The notes: a model not told the origin generated them from the letters alone. Shown: positions 49,148 to 58,360, numbered from the stretch's first letter. The stretch is 64,000 nucleotides of DNA from Roseiarcus sp963696665 (GCA_963696665.1 CAVOLE010000008.1:124001-188000); one strand, 5' to 3'. Numbers and translations: made by a program.

Positions 49148-52100
49148 TCAGCCCGCCGCCAGAAGCGCCAACCTCGCGAGCGCGGGCAGCGACTTCGACC
49201 CGGTTCTCTTCATAATCGAGGCGCGGTGGCTCTCGACCGTGCGCTGGCTGATGCCGAGGTCGGCGGCGATGTTCTTGCTGGGCTGGCCCGCGAGCACCCT
49301 TTCCATCACGTCGCGTTGCCGCGGCGTGAGGCTAGCAAGGTGAGCTGACGCTGACTCTCGCAGCTTCAGCAACTTGCTCGAATCCTGCGACAATTCGAGA
49401 GCCCGCTCGATGTTAGCGATGAGCTGCGCGCGGCGGATCGGCTTTTCGATGAAATCCAGTGCGCCCGCTTTCATGGCTTTAACCGCCATAGGCACATCGG
49501 CGTGGCCGGTGATCATGATCGCCGGCAAGCGATGGTCCCCGTCATGGAGCTTCTCAAGCAGTTCGAGCCCGCTCAATCCCGGCAGATAGGCGTCGATCAG
49601 CAGGCACGCGGATTTGCCGGGATCAAAGGCGTCAAGAAACGCCTCACTGCTGGCATAGGATTCGACGACGCGGCCATCGTCCTCGAGCACGGTCCGTATC
49701 GCCTCACGAACCTTGTCGTCATCGTCGATGACAATGATTCTGGCTCCGCCCGAAGCTTTCAGGGCTTCAACAGAGTGACGAGGACGTGGGACCTCCGGGT
49801 CGGCCGGCTTGGCCAGGAGCTTCTCGATCGCGCGCGTCAAATCGCCCAGTTTGACGGGCTTGTTGAGATGCACGCATTCGCGCAAGGCGATATCGCGCAT
49901 GGTCTCGGTCGATATATCGCCGGTTAGAATGATGAATGGAATTTGCCGATCGAGCTCCTGCCTCAGTTTCTGACAGACTTGAACCCCGTTCATGCCGTTT
50001 GGCAAATTGTAGTCGGCGAGGACCAGATCGGGTCGCGTCGTCCCGCGCGCCAGCAATTCCAGCGCGTCGCGGCCGTCGACGGCCGCCGAAGTCTCATAGC
50101 CCTCTTCGTTCAGGAACAGCTCGAGGTGCTCGCGAATTTCCGGGTCGTCGTCAATGATCAGGATCGCTCCAGTGCGCGGCGCCGTTTGCGTGGGTACGTC
50201 CGCCGGCCGCCCACGGCGGTCAGGCGGCGAAGCGACGCCGCTCGGCGCCAGTGAGACCTCGATCGAGAAGACCGACCCCTTTCCGCGCAGCGAGCGCACC
50301 CAAATCGGATGGCCGAGCAGTTCGCCCAGGCTTTTGACGATCGAGAGCCCCAGGCCCAGACCTTGGCTCCGCTGGCGGGCGGGGTTGTCTACTTGATGGT
50401 ATTCTTCGAAGATCGCTTTCAATTCCGACGGAGGGATGCCGATCCCGGTGTCCCAGATCTCGATGCGCAATTTGCCCTGGCGTCGGCGGCATCCGACGAG
50501 CACCCTGCCGCGCTGGGTATATTTCAGCGCGTTCGAGATTAGATTGCGGAGCATTTGCTCGAGCAGACGTGGATCGCTCCGAACTGACAGTGCGCAGGGG
50601 ACCATGCGCAGCGCGAGGCCGGCGGCCTGCGCGTGATAGGTCAATTCTTCCCTCAACCGGTCGAACAGCTCATTCATCGGTACGTCAACGATTTCGGGCT
50701 TAACGGCGCCCACTTCAATCTGGTTGATGTCGAGCAGCGTATTCAGCATCCCCGTCATGGCGCCCAAAGCTTCGTCGATGCCCCCGATCAGTCTTCGGGC
50801 CTTCTCCCCGACCACCTTCTTGGCCAACAAGCCTTGAAGCAGGGCAAGCGTTTGCAAAGGCTGTCGCAGATCATGGCTGGCCGCCGCGAGAAAGCGTGAT
50901 TTGGCGAGGCTCGCCAGTTCAGCCTGTCGCGAGGCGGCGCTGAGCGCTTCCGCCGTGCGCCGCCGTTCGGTTACGTCTTCATAGGTGATAACCACGCCTT
51001 CGGTCTTATCGTTGCTGGCGCGGTAGGGCATAATCCGGCGCACGAACCAGTGATCGCTCTGCCCCCGGATTTCCCGCTCGAGGGGCGTCTGACTCTTGAA
51101 GACTGTCTGAGCGTCGTCCAAGAGGGCGTCGTCGGCGGCGAGCGACTTGAGATCCGTGAGCGGGCGGCCCACATCGCTCGGAATTACATTGAAGAGCGCT
51201 CTCGTCGCCGGTGTGAAGAACCGGATGTTGAAGCGCGTGTCGAGGAATATCGTTGCGACTTTGGTGCTGTAAAGGACATTCTGCAGATCGTCCGCGGTCG
51301 TCCGCTGCCGCTCGAGCGTTTCCTGCAATTGGCTGTTGAGTGCGGTCAACTCCTCGTTGAGCGATTGAAGCTCCTCCTTGGAGGCGAGCAGCTCCTCGTT
51401 CGTCGCTTGAAATTCCTCGTTGACGGACAGCGCCTCCTCGTTGATCGCCATCTGCTCCTCGCTCGAGATCTCGAGGTTACGGATGGTGTTCTGAAGTTCG
51501 CCTTTTGTCGCTTCGAGCTCCCGTTCCAGCTCAACAACGCGCGGAACGTCAACTGGCGCGATGCTGCCGCCCCCGATGACCTGCGGTTCCGGCTCTTCGA
51601 CGAAGCAGACCAGCAACAAGTCTTCGCGCTCACGCGGAGCCGGCATGACGACGATGCTAAATGACGAGGCGCCGGCCTCGCGCTTCGTCCGGCCACCGGG
51701 TATGACGACGCGCGCATTTTCGCGCAGCGCGCGTTGAACGGCGGATCTCAACTTCGCGCGCACACCCTCGCGCGCCATAGCGATCAATTCATGCGCGGGG
51801 CGGCCCGATGCGACCCTAAGATAACGATCTATGGGTCCTTGAAAATGGAGGCATTCGAGTTTGCGATTGATCAGCACGGCGGCTGGACCATACGCCTCCA
51901 GCACCATCCGTCGGCAGAGCTCGGCAAGCTCGATCTGGCGCGAAGGCGCGGATGCCGGGCTCGGACGCGCGCGTAGCCGGGAGCCATCGCCAGCGTTTGA
52001 GGACAAACTGAAATCGTCCGGTCTAGCGCCGCCAACACGGCGGTAAATGCGCTGCGGCTTCGAAATGGCGACGAACCGACCGTCGGCCCCCCCGACCGTT

Positions 52101-53515
52101 TCGGCGTCGCCGACCAGCAGAAGGCCGCCTTCGCGCAACGCGAAATGGATGATGGAGATGACCTTGGCCTGCGCCTCCGGCAGAAGATAGATCAGGAGGT
52201 TCCGGCACGACACGAAATCGAGACGCGCGAATGGCGGGTCCGCGAGCACGTCGTGCACCGTGAACAGGACGGTCGAGCGCAGTTCAGCCGAGATCCGGTA
52301 GTTGTGATCCTCCTTGGAAAAAAAGCGGACCAATCGTTCTGGCGACACATCGGCCTCGATCGAGTCGGGATAGAGACCCTCGCGAGCGCTCGCCACCGCG
52401 TCGGGATCCACGTCGGTGGCGAAGATTTGCAGTTTCACGTCGCGCTTCGAGGCGTCGATCTGCTCGCGAAAAAGCATGGCGAGCGAATAGGTCTCCTCGC
52501 CGGAGCTGCACCCGGCGATCCAGATTCTAAGCGACCTATCAAGCGGGTGGTCGCGCACAAGCTCGGGAATAACGCTCTTGGCGAGAAAATCGAAAACAGC
52601 AGCGTCCCGAAAGAAGCCCGTGACATTGATCAGCAAATCCCTGGAGAGCTGATCGCGTTCGTTCACGTCCCGACCCAGGAGATCGAAATATTCGGCGGCA
52701 CTCTTGACGGCCGCCAGCGCCATCCGCCGCTCAACTCGTCGCTCAAGGGTGCCGTGCTTGTAAAGGGTGAAGTCATGAACCGTCTTCGTGCGCAGGAGAG
52801 CGATAATGTCCGGAAGCAATTCCTCCACCGACTTGAGTGCGGGCGATTTTGGCGCCTCCACCACAAAGACTTGACCACGTTCGAGCGCGACCAGCGCCTC
52901 CGCGATCTTCGCGGCCCGGAGCACCAGATCGACCGCGCCGGTTGCGACAGCGCTACGCGGCATCCCATCATAGTCGGCTTCGCGCATGTCCTGGGCGATG
53001 ACGAGACCGCCTTTCGCCTTTACCGACTTCAGGCCAAGACTGCCGTCGGCGCCGGTTCCCGAAAGGACCACGCAGATAGTGCGCGCGCCATATTCGCGAG
53101 CGAGCGAATTCAAGAGGAAATCGAAAGGAAGCCGCGCGCCGTGTCGCGCCTCCGGCTTCGAAATCCGCAACGCGCTCTTGTCGTCGACCGAGAGATAGAC
53201 GCCAGGCGGAATGACATAGACGCACTCGCGCTCGATTTTCATCCCGTCGGTCGCCAGCAAGACCGGCATCGAAGTATGGCCCGCAAGCAGATCCACCATC
53301 ATGCTGTCGTGGCTAGGGTCTAGGTGCTGCACGATGACGAAGGCCATGCCGTTGACCGCCGGCAGCGCATCTAGAAGCTTCCGGCAAGCGTCTAGACCGC
53401 CAGCCGAGGCGCCGATCGCGACGACCGGAAATTCCGCAGTCTTGCGGGCCGAGAGGGGCTTCGATATCCAGCGCGATCGCTTCCCCTCGACGATATGATT
53501 GGGGCTTCCAGGCAT
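49148..53515 (-). CDS. CheB-CheR-PAS-histidine kinase-REC-REC-LuxR hybrid regulator
   Basis: One frame of about 1,455 residues joins many signalling modules in order: CheB methylesterase (VVAIGASAGGLDACRKLLDA, IVQHLDPSHDS, LSGTGADGSLGLKS), CheR methyltransferase (WIAGCSSGEETYSLAMLFRE, FATDVDPDAVASAREGLYP), a long coiled coil (QMAINEEALSVNEEFQATNE), PAS, a histidine kinase (AAASHDLRQPLQTLALLQGL, ATP lid GLGLGLSIVKSLGELLG), two receivers (ILIIDDDPEI, VIDDDDKVRE) and a LuxR-type DNA-binding end (LTPRQRDVMERVLAGQPSKN). The last receiver plus HTH is FixJ-like. It could therefore sense, phosphorylate and bind DNA in one chain. The start is uncertain: 53515 is chosen because the upstream 58 residues to 53689 are atypical. 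Confidence 0.9.
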   Translation of the reverse strand: MPGSPNHIVEGKRSRWISKPLSARKTAEFPVVAIGASAGGLDACRKLLDALPAVNGMAFVIVQHLDPSHDSMMVDLLAGHTSMPVLLATDGMKIERECVYVIPPGVYLSVDDKSALRISKPEARHGARLPFDFLLNSLAREYGARTICVVLSGTGADGSLGLKSVKAKGGLVIAQDMREADYDGMPRSAVATGAVDLVLRAAKIAEALVALERGQVFVVEAPKSPALKSVEELLPDIIALLRTKTVHDFTLYKHGTLERRVERRMALAAVKSAAEYFDLLGRDVNERDQLSRDLLINVTGFFRDAAVFDFLAKSVIPELVRDHPLDRSLRIWIAGCSSGEETYSLAMLFREQIDASKRDVKLQIFATDVDPDAVASAREGLYPDSIEADVSPERLVRFFSKEDHNYRISAELRSTVLFTVHDVLADPPFARLDFVSCRNLLIYLLPEAQAKVISIIHFALREGGLLLVGDAETVGGADGRFVAISKPQRIYRRVGGARPDDFSLSSNAGDGSRLRARPSPASAPSRQIELAELCRRMVLEAYGPAAVLINRKLECLHFQGPIDRYLRVASGRPAHELIAMAREGVRAKLRSAVQRALRENARVVIPGGRTKREAGASSFSIVVMPAPREREDLLLVCFVEEPEPQVIGGGSIAPVDVPRVVELERELEATKGELQNTIRNLEISSEEQMAINEEALSVNEEFQATNEELLASKEELQSLNEELTALNSQLQETLERQRTTADDLQNVLYSTKVATIFLDTRFNIRFFTPATRALFNVIPSDVGRPLTDLKSLAADDALLDDAQTVFKSQTPLEREIRGQSDHWFVRRIMPYRASNDKTEGVVITYEDVTERRRTAEALSAASRQAELASLAKSRFLAAASHDLRQPLQTLALLQGLLAKKVVGEKARRLIGGIDEALGAMTGMLNTLLDINQIEVGAVKPEIVDVPMNELFDRLREELTYHAQAAGLALRMVPCALSVRSDPRLLEQMLRNLISNALKYTQRGRVLVGCRRRQGKLRIEIWDTGIGIPPSELKAIFEEYHQVDNPARQRSQGLGLGLSIVKSLGELLGHPIWVRSLRGKGSVFSIEVSLAPSGVASPPDRRGRPADVPTQTAPRTGAILIIDDDPEIREHLELFLNEEGYETSAAVDGRDALELLARGTTRPDLVLADYNLPNGMNGVQVCQKLRQELDRQIPFIILTGDISTETMRDIALRECVHLNKPVKLGDLTRAIEKLLAKPADPEVPRPRHSVEALKASGGARIIVIDDDDKVREAIRTVLEDDGRVVESYASSEAFLDAFDPGKSACLLIDAYLPGLSGLELLEKLHDGDHRLPAIMITGHADVPMAVKAMKAGALDFIEKPIRRAQLIANIERALELSQDSSKLLKLRESASAHLASLTPRQRDVMERVLAGQPSKNIAADLGISQRTVESHRASIMKRTGSKSLPALARLALLAAG

Positions 53516-53603
53516 TCTGAGAGTTTTCTCGAAGGGCGGCGCTCCAATGGAGCGAGTGACAAACAATAACAATATTCGCGCGCGATTGCGACCGATTTCG
53601 ACG

Positions 53604-53635
53604 CACTGCACGCACGAGTAAACGTGCGTGCAGTG
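53604..53635. repeat. Perfect 13-bp inverted repeat upstream of the hybrid regulator
   Basis: CACTGCACGCACG (53604-53616) and CGTGCGTGCAGTG (53623-53635) flank a 6-base AT-rich loop. It lies between the divergent hybrid regulator gene and the DUF883 gene, 90-120 bases from each start. It could be an operator for the LuxR-type domain of the regulator or an RNA hairpin; there is no T run. Confidence 0.7.
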
Positions 53636-53645
53636 AGCGCGAGAC

Positions 53646-53660
53646 ATGAGTAGTTTCCAA
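53646..53660 (+). promoter_or_regulatory. Island motif site 6 (ATGAGTAGTTTCCAA)
   Basis: Faces the DUF883-type gene at 53746, about 86 bases away. The core GAGTAGTTTCC is perfect. Confidence 0.55.
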
Positions 53661-53745
53661 ATCTTTCCGGGCGAAGAACCATCACGCATGGTCGTCCACG
53701 GGCTGCCGCAGCGGATGTCTCGCGACGACGGGAGGCTTGGCGATC

Positions 53746-54039
53746 ATGACCGCATCAATGAACGCAGATTACGATCTTGAGCTGTTTCGCGAGGATCTTG
53801 ACGCGGTGAAGCGCGACGTCACGAGCCTGATTGAGCACATGAAAGGCGTAGCGACCAACACGGTTCAGAACGCCGCCTGCCAGGTTGAACGGCGCGTCAG
53901 AAGCCTCCGCCGGCAGGCGGGAGCCGAAGGCGACCGCTCCGGGAACGCGCTCAGTCTCTTTGTTCAGAACCGACCATTTCTCGCGCTGACGATCGCGGTC
54001 GGGGCCGGCTACATCGGCGCGCGAGTGCTTCGGCGGTGA
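53746..54039 (+). CDS. DUF883 (ElaB/YqjD-like) membrane-associated protein
   Basis: This 97-residue protein has an N-terminal amphipathic helix (DYDLELFREDLDAVKRDVTS LIEHMKG) and a C-terminal membrane anchor (RPFLALTIAVGAGYIGARVL), the build of ElaB/YqjD stress proteins that tether ribosomes or other partners to the membrane. GGAGG lies 11-15 bases before the ATG at 53746. Its stop overlaps the GTG of the next gene. Confidence 0.75.
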   Translation: MTASMNADYDLELFREDLDAVKRDVTSLIEHMKGVATNTVQNAACQVERRVRSLRRQAGAEGDRSGNALSLFVQNRPFLALTIAVGAGYIGARVLRR

Positions 54040-54391
54040 GCCAACCTTCGACAGTGCGCGATCTCGTTCGGATTGCTCTTGCGGTGCTTCAGCCCCGCGC
54101 GCCGCGCATAGAAGTTCAACCTACGGAATCCTTCGCATGTATTGCGATCCTCCAGCTGATCGCCCTTCACTGCGCCGCGGCGCTTCTGTGCGCCGGCCTC
54201 GGGGCTCCCCGGATTTACGCCGCGACCATCCTCGGCCCGCAGGCGCGCTGTGCGCCGTCTCAGCCGTTCTTTGTGCGGTTGGGTTCTCCGCGTTCGCCTT
54301 CGAGCGGCGGGCTCGAGAATCGCGCGTGCGGTCGTCGGTTCCAGAGCTTGGAACGGACGCGTTGCTGGCGGAAGGGTCAAGCTTTTGCTAG
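54036..54391 (+). pseudogene. Small two-segment membrane protein (holin-like), frameshifted
   Basis: From a GTG overlapping the DUF883 stop, the frame gives VRDLVRIALAVLQPRAPRIE and a hydrophobic helix (ACIAILQLIALHCAAALLCA). A second hydrophobic helix (CAVSAVLCAVGFSAFAFERR) continues in a different frame from about 54240 and ends at 54391. Two helices in one gene are usual for membrane proteins following DUF883 genes. The shift is not at a long homopolymer. Confidence 0.5.
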
Positions 54392-54480
54392 CGCCATACC
54401 GCACTCACGCTGATCGCCGCCCTCCTCGTGGGAGCCCCTTTAGGCGGCGAAAATTAGATGCTGCCGCCAGCCGCCGCGGC

Positions 54481-54495
54481 ATGAGTAGTTTCCGA
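54481..54495 (+). promoter_or_regulatory. Island motif site 7 (ATGAGTAGTTTCCGA)
   Basis: Faces the response regulator gene at 54559, about 64 bases away. The match to the consensus is complete from GAG to CCGAG. Confidence 0.6.
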
Positions 54496-54558
54496 GGGTG
54501 CTCTTCGCGACCGGCGGTCCTTATTATGGCTTCAGACTTCGAACGGGGAGGTTATTCG

Positions 54559-54966
54559 ATGAATGCGCTGCGCACTCTGGTCGTGGAAGACGACGTTATT
54601 ATCGGTGGATTGCTCGCGGAAGCGCTCGAGGGTCTCGGCCACACGGTTTGCGCCGTGGAGACCGATGTCGCCAAGGCGGTGGCCGCCGCTTCGCATTGGC
54701 GCCCCGATTTGATGATCGTCGACGTCGGACTCGGCGAGGCGAACGGCATCCTAGCCGTCAAAGAGATCCTCATAAGTAGATTCGTCCCACATGTGTTCGT
54801 CACCGGCAATGCGGTGAGAGGCATGCCGTTGGGACCAGATACCATCCTCATTCAAAAGCCCTTCCGCGTTACGGACCTGGAGCGAGCGATTCAGAGGGCG
54901 CTCGCAATGGCGGCCGCTTCCGACCAAGTCGCGGTGAAGCGTGAAGAGGATCGGGTACTGACATGA
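54559..54966 (+). CDS. Single-domain response regulator
   Basis: This 135-residue receiver protein has the acidic pair VVEDDVII, the phosphoacceptor aspartate in LMIVDVGLGEANG, threonine in VFVTGNAV and lysine in ILIQKPFRVTDLERAI, with no output domain. Its resemblance to PhyR-like or CpdR-type single receivers is only general. GGGGAGG precedes the ATG at 54559. It overlaps the next gene by 4 bases and is preceded by an island motif site. Confidence 0.88.
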   Translation: MNALRTLVVEDDVIIGGLLAEALEGLGHTVCAVETDVAKAVAAASHWRPDLMIVDVGLGEANGILAVKEILISRFVPHVFVTGNAVRGMPLGPDTILIQKPFRVTDLERAIQRALAMAAASDQVAVKREEDRVLT

Positions 54967-55451
54967 CCCACGCCGCGCTGTCGCCGCTCATCGGGCCGGA
55001 GTTCGACCAATTCCTCGGCGCATCGATTGGCGAAGATCGAAATGGAACAGGGCTCAGCGTCCTTTCCGCGCTTGCGCGGCTCGATGTCGATCCCTGGAAA
55101 GAAGCCACGAGCCTTGCGCGAATGCCGAGGGAAGCGGCTGCCGTGCGGTTGACCGAGCTGATTGAAGCGCTGCCGCTCGCGCCGGCGAGCGCGATCCGAT
55201 CAAGGATGAGCGCCGCCAGTCTCGTTGCGCTGTTGCCGAAGGGCAAGGCCGTCGACGTCCGTTCGTCGGATAGCCCATTTGCCGCAACAGGCTTACGCGA
55301 GACGTGGGTTGTCCTGGGATTGGGCGGCTTCGCCATTATGATGCTCGTCCTCTTCACGATGTCCGCGCTGGTCTCGGGTGGGCCTGGAACCGGCACCAAA
55401 TCGTCGGCGGCTCGCGGCCACGACGCCGCAACGGTCGTGCTGAGCAGATAG
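54963..55451 (+). CDS. Hypothetical protein with C-terminal membrane segment
   Basis: This 162-residue protein has a soluble N-terminal half (FDQFLGASIGEDRNGTGLSV, WKEATSLARMPREAAAVRLT) and one hydrophobic helix near residue 120 (WVVLGLGGFAIMMLVLFTMS). I recognise the pattern from conserved Rhizobiales hypotheticals but know no function. It starts within the stop of the response regulator (ATGA), so it may be its partner. Confidence 0.65.
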   Translation: MTHAALSPLIGPEFDQFLGASIGEDRNGTGLSVLSALARLDVDPWKEATSLARMPREAAAVRLTELIEALPLAPASAIRSRMSAASLVALLPKGKAVDVRSSDSPFAATGLRETWVVLGLGGFAIMMLVLFTMSALVSGGPGTGTKSSAARGHDAATVVLSR

Positions 55452-55622
55452 AGAAGCCTCAGGAGTCGCTCTGCTCGCCTCGAACTGGTGGCGAGCTGCG
55501 GTGCGTTCGACTTGGCGGGATACCCAACCTCGTTTTCACTCCGCCGGGGAGATATCATTCAACCGTTGCGCGATCGGGTCGACGCCGGGAGCCGCCGCAA
55601 GCGGCCGCGCGCCGCCGTAAAC

Positions 55623-55851
55623 TCACGGGCCGGTTTTGATCGGGCTCGTTACGAGGAGGCCCGCGGACTTCATGGCTTCCGTGTCGCGCACCGCGTCCGT
55701 CAAGCCGCTTGTATAATTCTGAACTCTTGTCGACCGCCTCGTCGGCCTGGCTATGGCCCTGGAGCTTGGCGTCACCAACAGCCTGACCAATAGCCCATCG
55801 CGTCGCGCCTTTGACTTCCTTGATCGAACCGGTGATCTCGTTCTTATCCAT
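55623..55851 (-). pseudogene. CsbD family stress protein, +1 frameshift
   Basis: The first 40 residues (MDKNEITGSIKEVKGATRWA, IGQAVGDAKLQGHSQADEAV) are a clear CsbD paralogue of the gene at 47363. Then one extra base near 55725-55732 shifts the frame; in the corrected frame the end reads IQNYTSGLTDAVRDTEAMKS, then LLVTSPIKTGP, with a stop at 55623-55625, giving 75 residues. The uncorrected frame runs on to 55555. Sequencing error is possible. Confidence 0.75.
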
Positions 55852-56351
55852 GGCCGAGCTTCCCTTGCGTATCGCCGCGACGCACGACGGCTCTTGAATC
55901 TAAGCCGCTCGCGTCTAACATCGGATGTTAGAAAAGAGATCTGTGAGCGGGCAGCCTCGGAAACTACTCACTCCGGGCTGCGCACATCGGCGACGCAGCA
56001 TCGAGAGATCGGATCGGATGACGGCGGGGCGCCGCCGTGTCCGACAATCCCGCGCGCCGACGACGCCGCAGCTTCGGAGGAACGTCGCCAACGCATTCGA
56101 TGCCCCATCGAGTGGCCAAGCAGGTCTTTCAGCGTTGTGGCGACCAGATCCATATTGAACCCTCGGACCCCGAGCCGCGCGCGAGCAAACTGATTTCCGG
56201 CGAATCGAATGCTGCGTTCGACAAGCTCAGGAGTTGATCTCCACCTCTCGCGCGCTCGCCGCATTTGCGTCGCTGAAAGAGCTGGCTCAGGGCTCGAACC
56301 CGGCGGTTTCAACGAATGGCGCTTATGGCCGAAATGTGCGATCATCAAAGG
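55852..56351. other. 500-base spacer without an assigned gene
   Basis: Contains the motif site for the CsbD gene (55956-55970). A minus-strand frame 55968-56384 (FAGNQFARARLGVRGFNMDL and further) is open but unsupported. GGCTCGAACCC near 56291 resembles a tRNA T loop read in reverse but no tRNA can be built around it. Confidence 0.4.
55956..55970 (-). promoter_or_regulatory. Island motif site 8 (TGAGTAGTTTCCGAG)
   Basis: A perfect copy of the consensus, facing the CsbD gene at 55851, about 105 bases away, and followed by GCTGCC as at sites 3 and 5. Confidence 0.6.
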
Positions 56352-56671
56352 ATGGTCAAAAAAGAACGCCGAAACCTCCGACATCGGGAGAGAACCTCGC
56401 CAAAGCTCTCGACCGGTGGGCCGACGAGGGCGGGGCGCCTGCCACGCTGTGGCCCTTGCCCTATCAAACCGGCGACTTATTGGACGTTGAGCGCCGAGTC
56501 CTGGAATGTCTCGGCGCGGCCCTAGTCAGCGAGTGGAATGGTCTGCCCACCGAGGTTCAGCGCCGACTCTTCGAGCACGCTGCGTCAGGCGCGCCAGGCG
56601 ACGCCGCCCGATTGAAGTCGCAGATCGCCCGTTTCCTGCATGGTCATAAAGACGCTTCCGAATCGCGCTGA
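56352..56671 (+). pseudogene. Small conserved hypothetical protein, one base lost in an A run
   Basis: ATG GTC and six A residues (56358-56363) begin the gene; with a seventh A the frame reads MVKKRTPKPPTSGENLAKAL, then DRWADEGGAPATLWPLPY, ERRVLECLGAALVSEWNGLP and IARFLHGHKD. This matches a small hypothetical found widely in Bradyrhizobium-like genomes. Correction gives 106 residues. Function unknown. Confidence 0.65.
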
Positions 56672-56965
56672 GCTCGTGCGATTCCTGGCCGTTCCGATCG
56701 TTCGGTTGTGGGTTCTCGGGAAATTTCAATTCGCCACTAAACGTTGCGGAGCGCCGGTCGGTCAGCGATGGCTCTCCTGAGGATTATTTTGGGCTCGACC
56801 GGGGCATCTGGATCCGTGATCGAGATCCGTTCGTGGTTGATATGGATACTGACGCGCCGGTGTCCCTTTTGTCAGGGGCCCGGCGCCGCGCCTGCTTCAT
56901 CGACGGCTCTGACCCGGCATAGCCTGGATCGCAACGGCGTCCTCGCACCGGACGCCGTCGATCGG

Positions 56966-57220
56966 TCAGTATTGATTGTAGTGGCGGTGATAGGGGTGAT
57001 AAGCGTAGGCGCGATGATAGCGCCTGTGATTGGACATCGAGTTTCCGATTGCCGCGCCCCCGACGCCACCCACGACCGCGCCGACCGGACCGCCAACAAC
57101 AGCTCCGGCCACAGCGCCCCCGACACCTCCGGTGATCGCGCCGCTTTCGTCGGCAAAGGCGATTTGAGATGAGGCGCAAAGCAACGCTACCGTTGAAAGA
57201 GCAAGAATCGTTCTGGACAT
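56966..57220 (-). CDS. Exported glycine-zipper protein
   Basis: This 84-residue protein has a signal peptide (MSRTILALSTVALLCASSQIAFA) followed by a glycine-zipper (GGVGGAVAGAVVGGPVGAVV) and a His/Tyr-rich tail (HRRYHRAYAYHPYHRHYNQY). Glycine-zipper proteins insert in the outer membrane; the tail might bind metals, which is a guess. AGGAGG stands directly upstream of the ATG at 57220. An island motif variant lies about 75 bases upstream. Confidence 0.8.
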   Translation of the reverse strand: MSRTILALSTVALLCASSQIAFADESGAITGGVGGAVAGAVVGGPVGAVVGGVGGAAIGNSMSNHRRYHRAYAYHPYHRHYNQY

Positions 57221-57294
57221 AGGGACCTCCTGTATTCGGCGCAACTCGCCGTCGCTCTGGGCCAGTTAGTCGCCAATTGATGCGAAGGGTAAGA

Positions 57295-57310
57295 GTCGGA
57301 ATTTACTTAG
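57295..57310 (-). promoter_or_regulatory. Island motif site 9, variant (CTAAGTAAATTCCGAC)
   Basis: Faces the glycine-zipper gene at 57220, about 75 bases away. It is closest to site 1 (GAGTAGATTCCGA), which may define a second subclass with ATTCCGA. Confidence 0.4.
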
Positions 57311-57527
57311 CGCCGCCCTCGTCATGCGAGTGCGCGAGCTGTCAACCGCCGGTTCTGGCGCAGGGCCGCCGCGACGGGGCGCCTTCCTGAGATGTCTACC
57401 CCTGCCGGCGAAGCGTAGGTGTTTTCCGAGCCTATGAGGGCGTCGAGTTTCCCGACATAGTCGGTTTGGTAGGGCCGGCGCGGAGAAACTATCGCGCGTC
57501 GCGCCGAAACTTAAGGAAACTACGGCT

Positions 57528-57614
57528 ATGGACACGAATACATTATTGATCATCCTCGTGGTGATATTTCTGTTCGGTGGGTTCGGCTTCTATGGCCGGG
57601 GACGTTGGTTCTGA
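57528..57614 (+). CDS. Very small membrane protein (28 residues)
   Basis: The frame from ATG 57528 encodes MDTNTLLIILVVIFLFGGFG and FYGRGRWF, a single membrane helix with a Gly/Arg/Trp tail. Proteins of this size and pattern occur widely in proteobacteria near DUF3309 and DUF883 genes. AAGGAA lies about 11 bases upstream. Confidence 0.7.
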   Translation: MDTNTLLIILVVIFLFGGFGFYGRGRWF

Positions 57615-57709
57615 ACCGACAGCACCCTTAACTTTAGCGATGAGATTTCACAGTGCGAGTATGCGTCGGGTTTTGTCGGGGAGTTGCGGGTGGTGTTGCG
57701 GAGGCGGAA

Positions 57710-58357
57710 ATGAACAAAACGGCACAAGACGCCGCGCAAAGCGCAGCCGACGACAAAGTTTACGCTCGTCTCGAGAAGGACTTGACGGCCGTAAAGAACG
57801 ATGTCGCCCATCTATCCCAACAGTTTTCCGAAGCGGTGAATGCCGTTGGCGCGGGGGCTCAGAGGCGGCCGCGGCTTAGGCTAAGAAATGCGCGCGCCAA
57901 CGTTGCTTCCCTGATGACCGGGGGAGCCGATCGGGCCGACGCGGTCGCGAACGCCGCCCATCACGCCGCGTCTTCAGTGGATGACACCCTGGCGAGCGCG
58001 ATCCAGGAGCAGCCTGTTGCGACGCGGGGTTTCGGTTTCGGAACCGGCTCAAGGTCGACCGCTGATTGGGAGAGGAACGCGGAGATGGAATTCCTTGTGA
58101 TGAAATTGGTGGGGGAGAGCGTTATGGCAGATTTGATTTTTGCCATCCTCGACAACAAAAACCCAGCGCGGCTTCCGCCGCCGCCAAATGGCCATTGGTT
58201 TGATTACAGCACAGTGGCCGAGCGCGACTTCCGGTTTGCCGCCGCGGCGAAACTCGCAATCACAAAAAGCGGATATTTTCTCGTTGGGTCGGATGCTATT
58301 GAAGGATGGGGCCTACCTCGTTCTGGGGCGCTTGGAAGGAAATTCAGGCCCTCGTGT
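57710..58357 (+). CDS. DUF883-like protein with an unexpected C-terminal extension
   Basis: Residues 1-105 (LEKDLTAVKNDVAHLSQQFS, ASSVDDTLASAIQEQPVAT) are a DUF883-like membrane-tether protein. Where the family normally ends in a membrane anchor, the frame reads GFGFGTGSRSTADWERNAEM and continues for about 100 residues of unrelated sequence (LIFAILDNKNPARLPPPPNG, YSTVAERDFRFAAAAKLAIT). Either a frameshift near 58029 removed the anchor and the normal stop, or two genes have fused. The ATG at 57710 begins the conserved part. Confidence 0.5.
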
Positions 58358-58360
58358 TGA

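Noticed and set aside
56286..56310. tRNA-like T loop (GGCTCGAACCC) near 56291
   Set aside because: No acceptor or anticodon stem can be built on either strand; it is probably chance similarity.
57512..57523. AAGGAAACTAC as a motif copy in reverse orientation
   Set aside because: It serves as the ribosome-binding region of the 28-residue gene at 57528 and has the wrong orientation and flanks.
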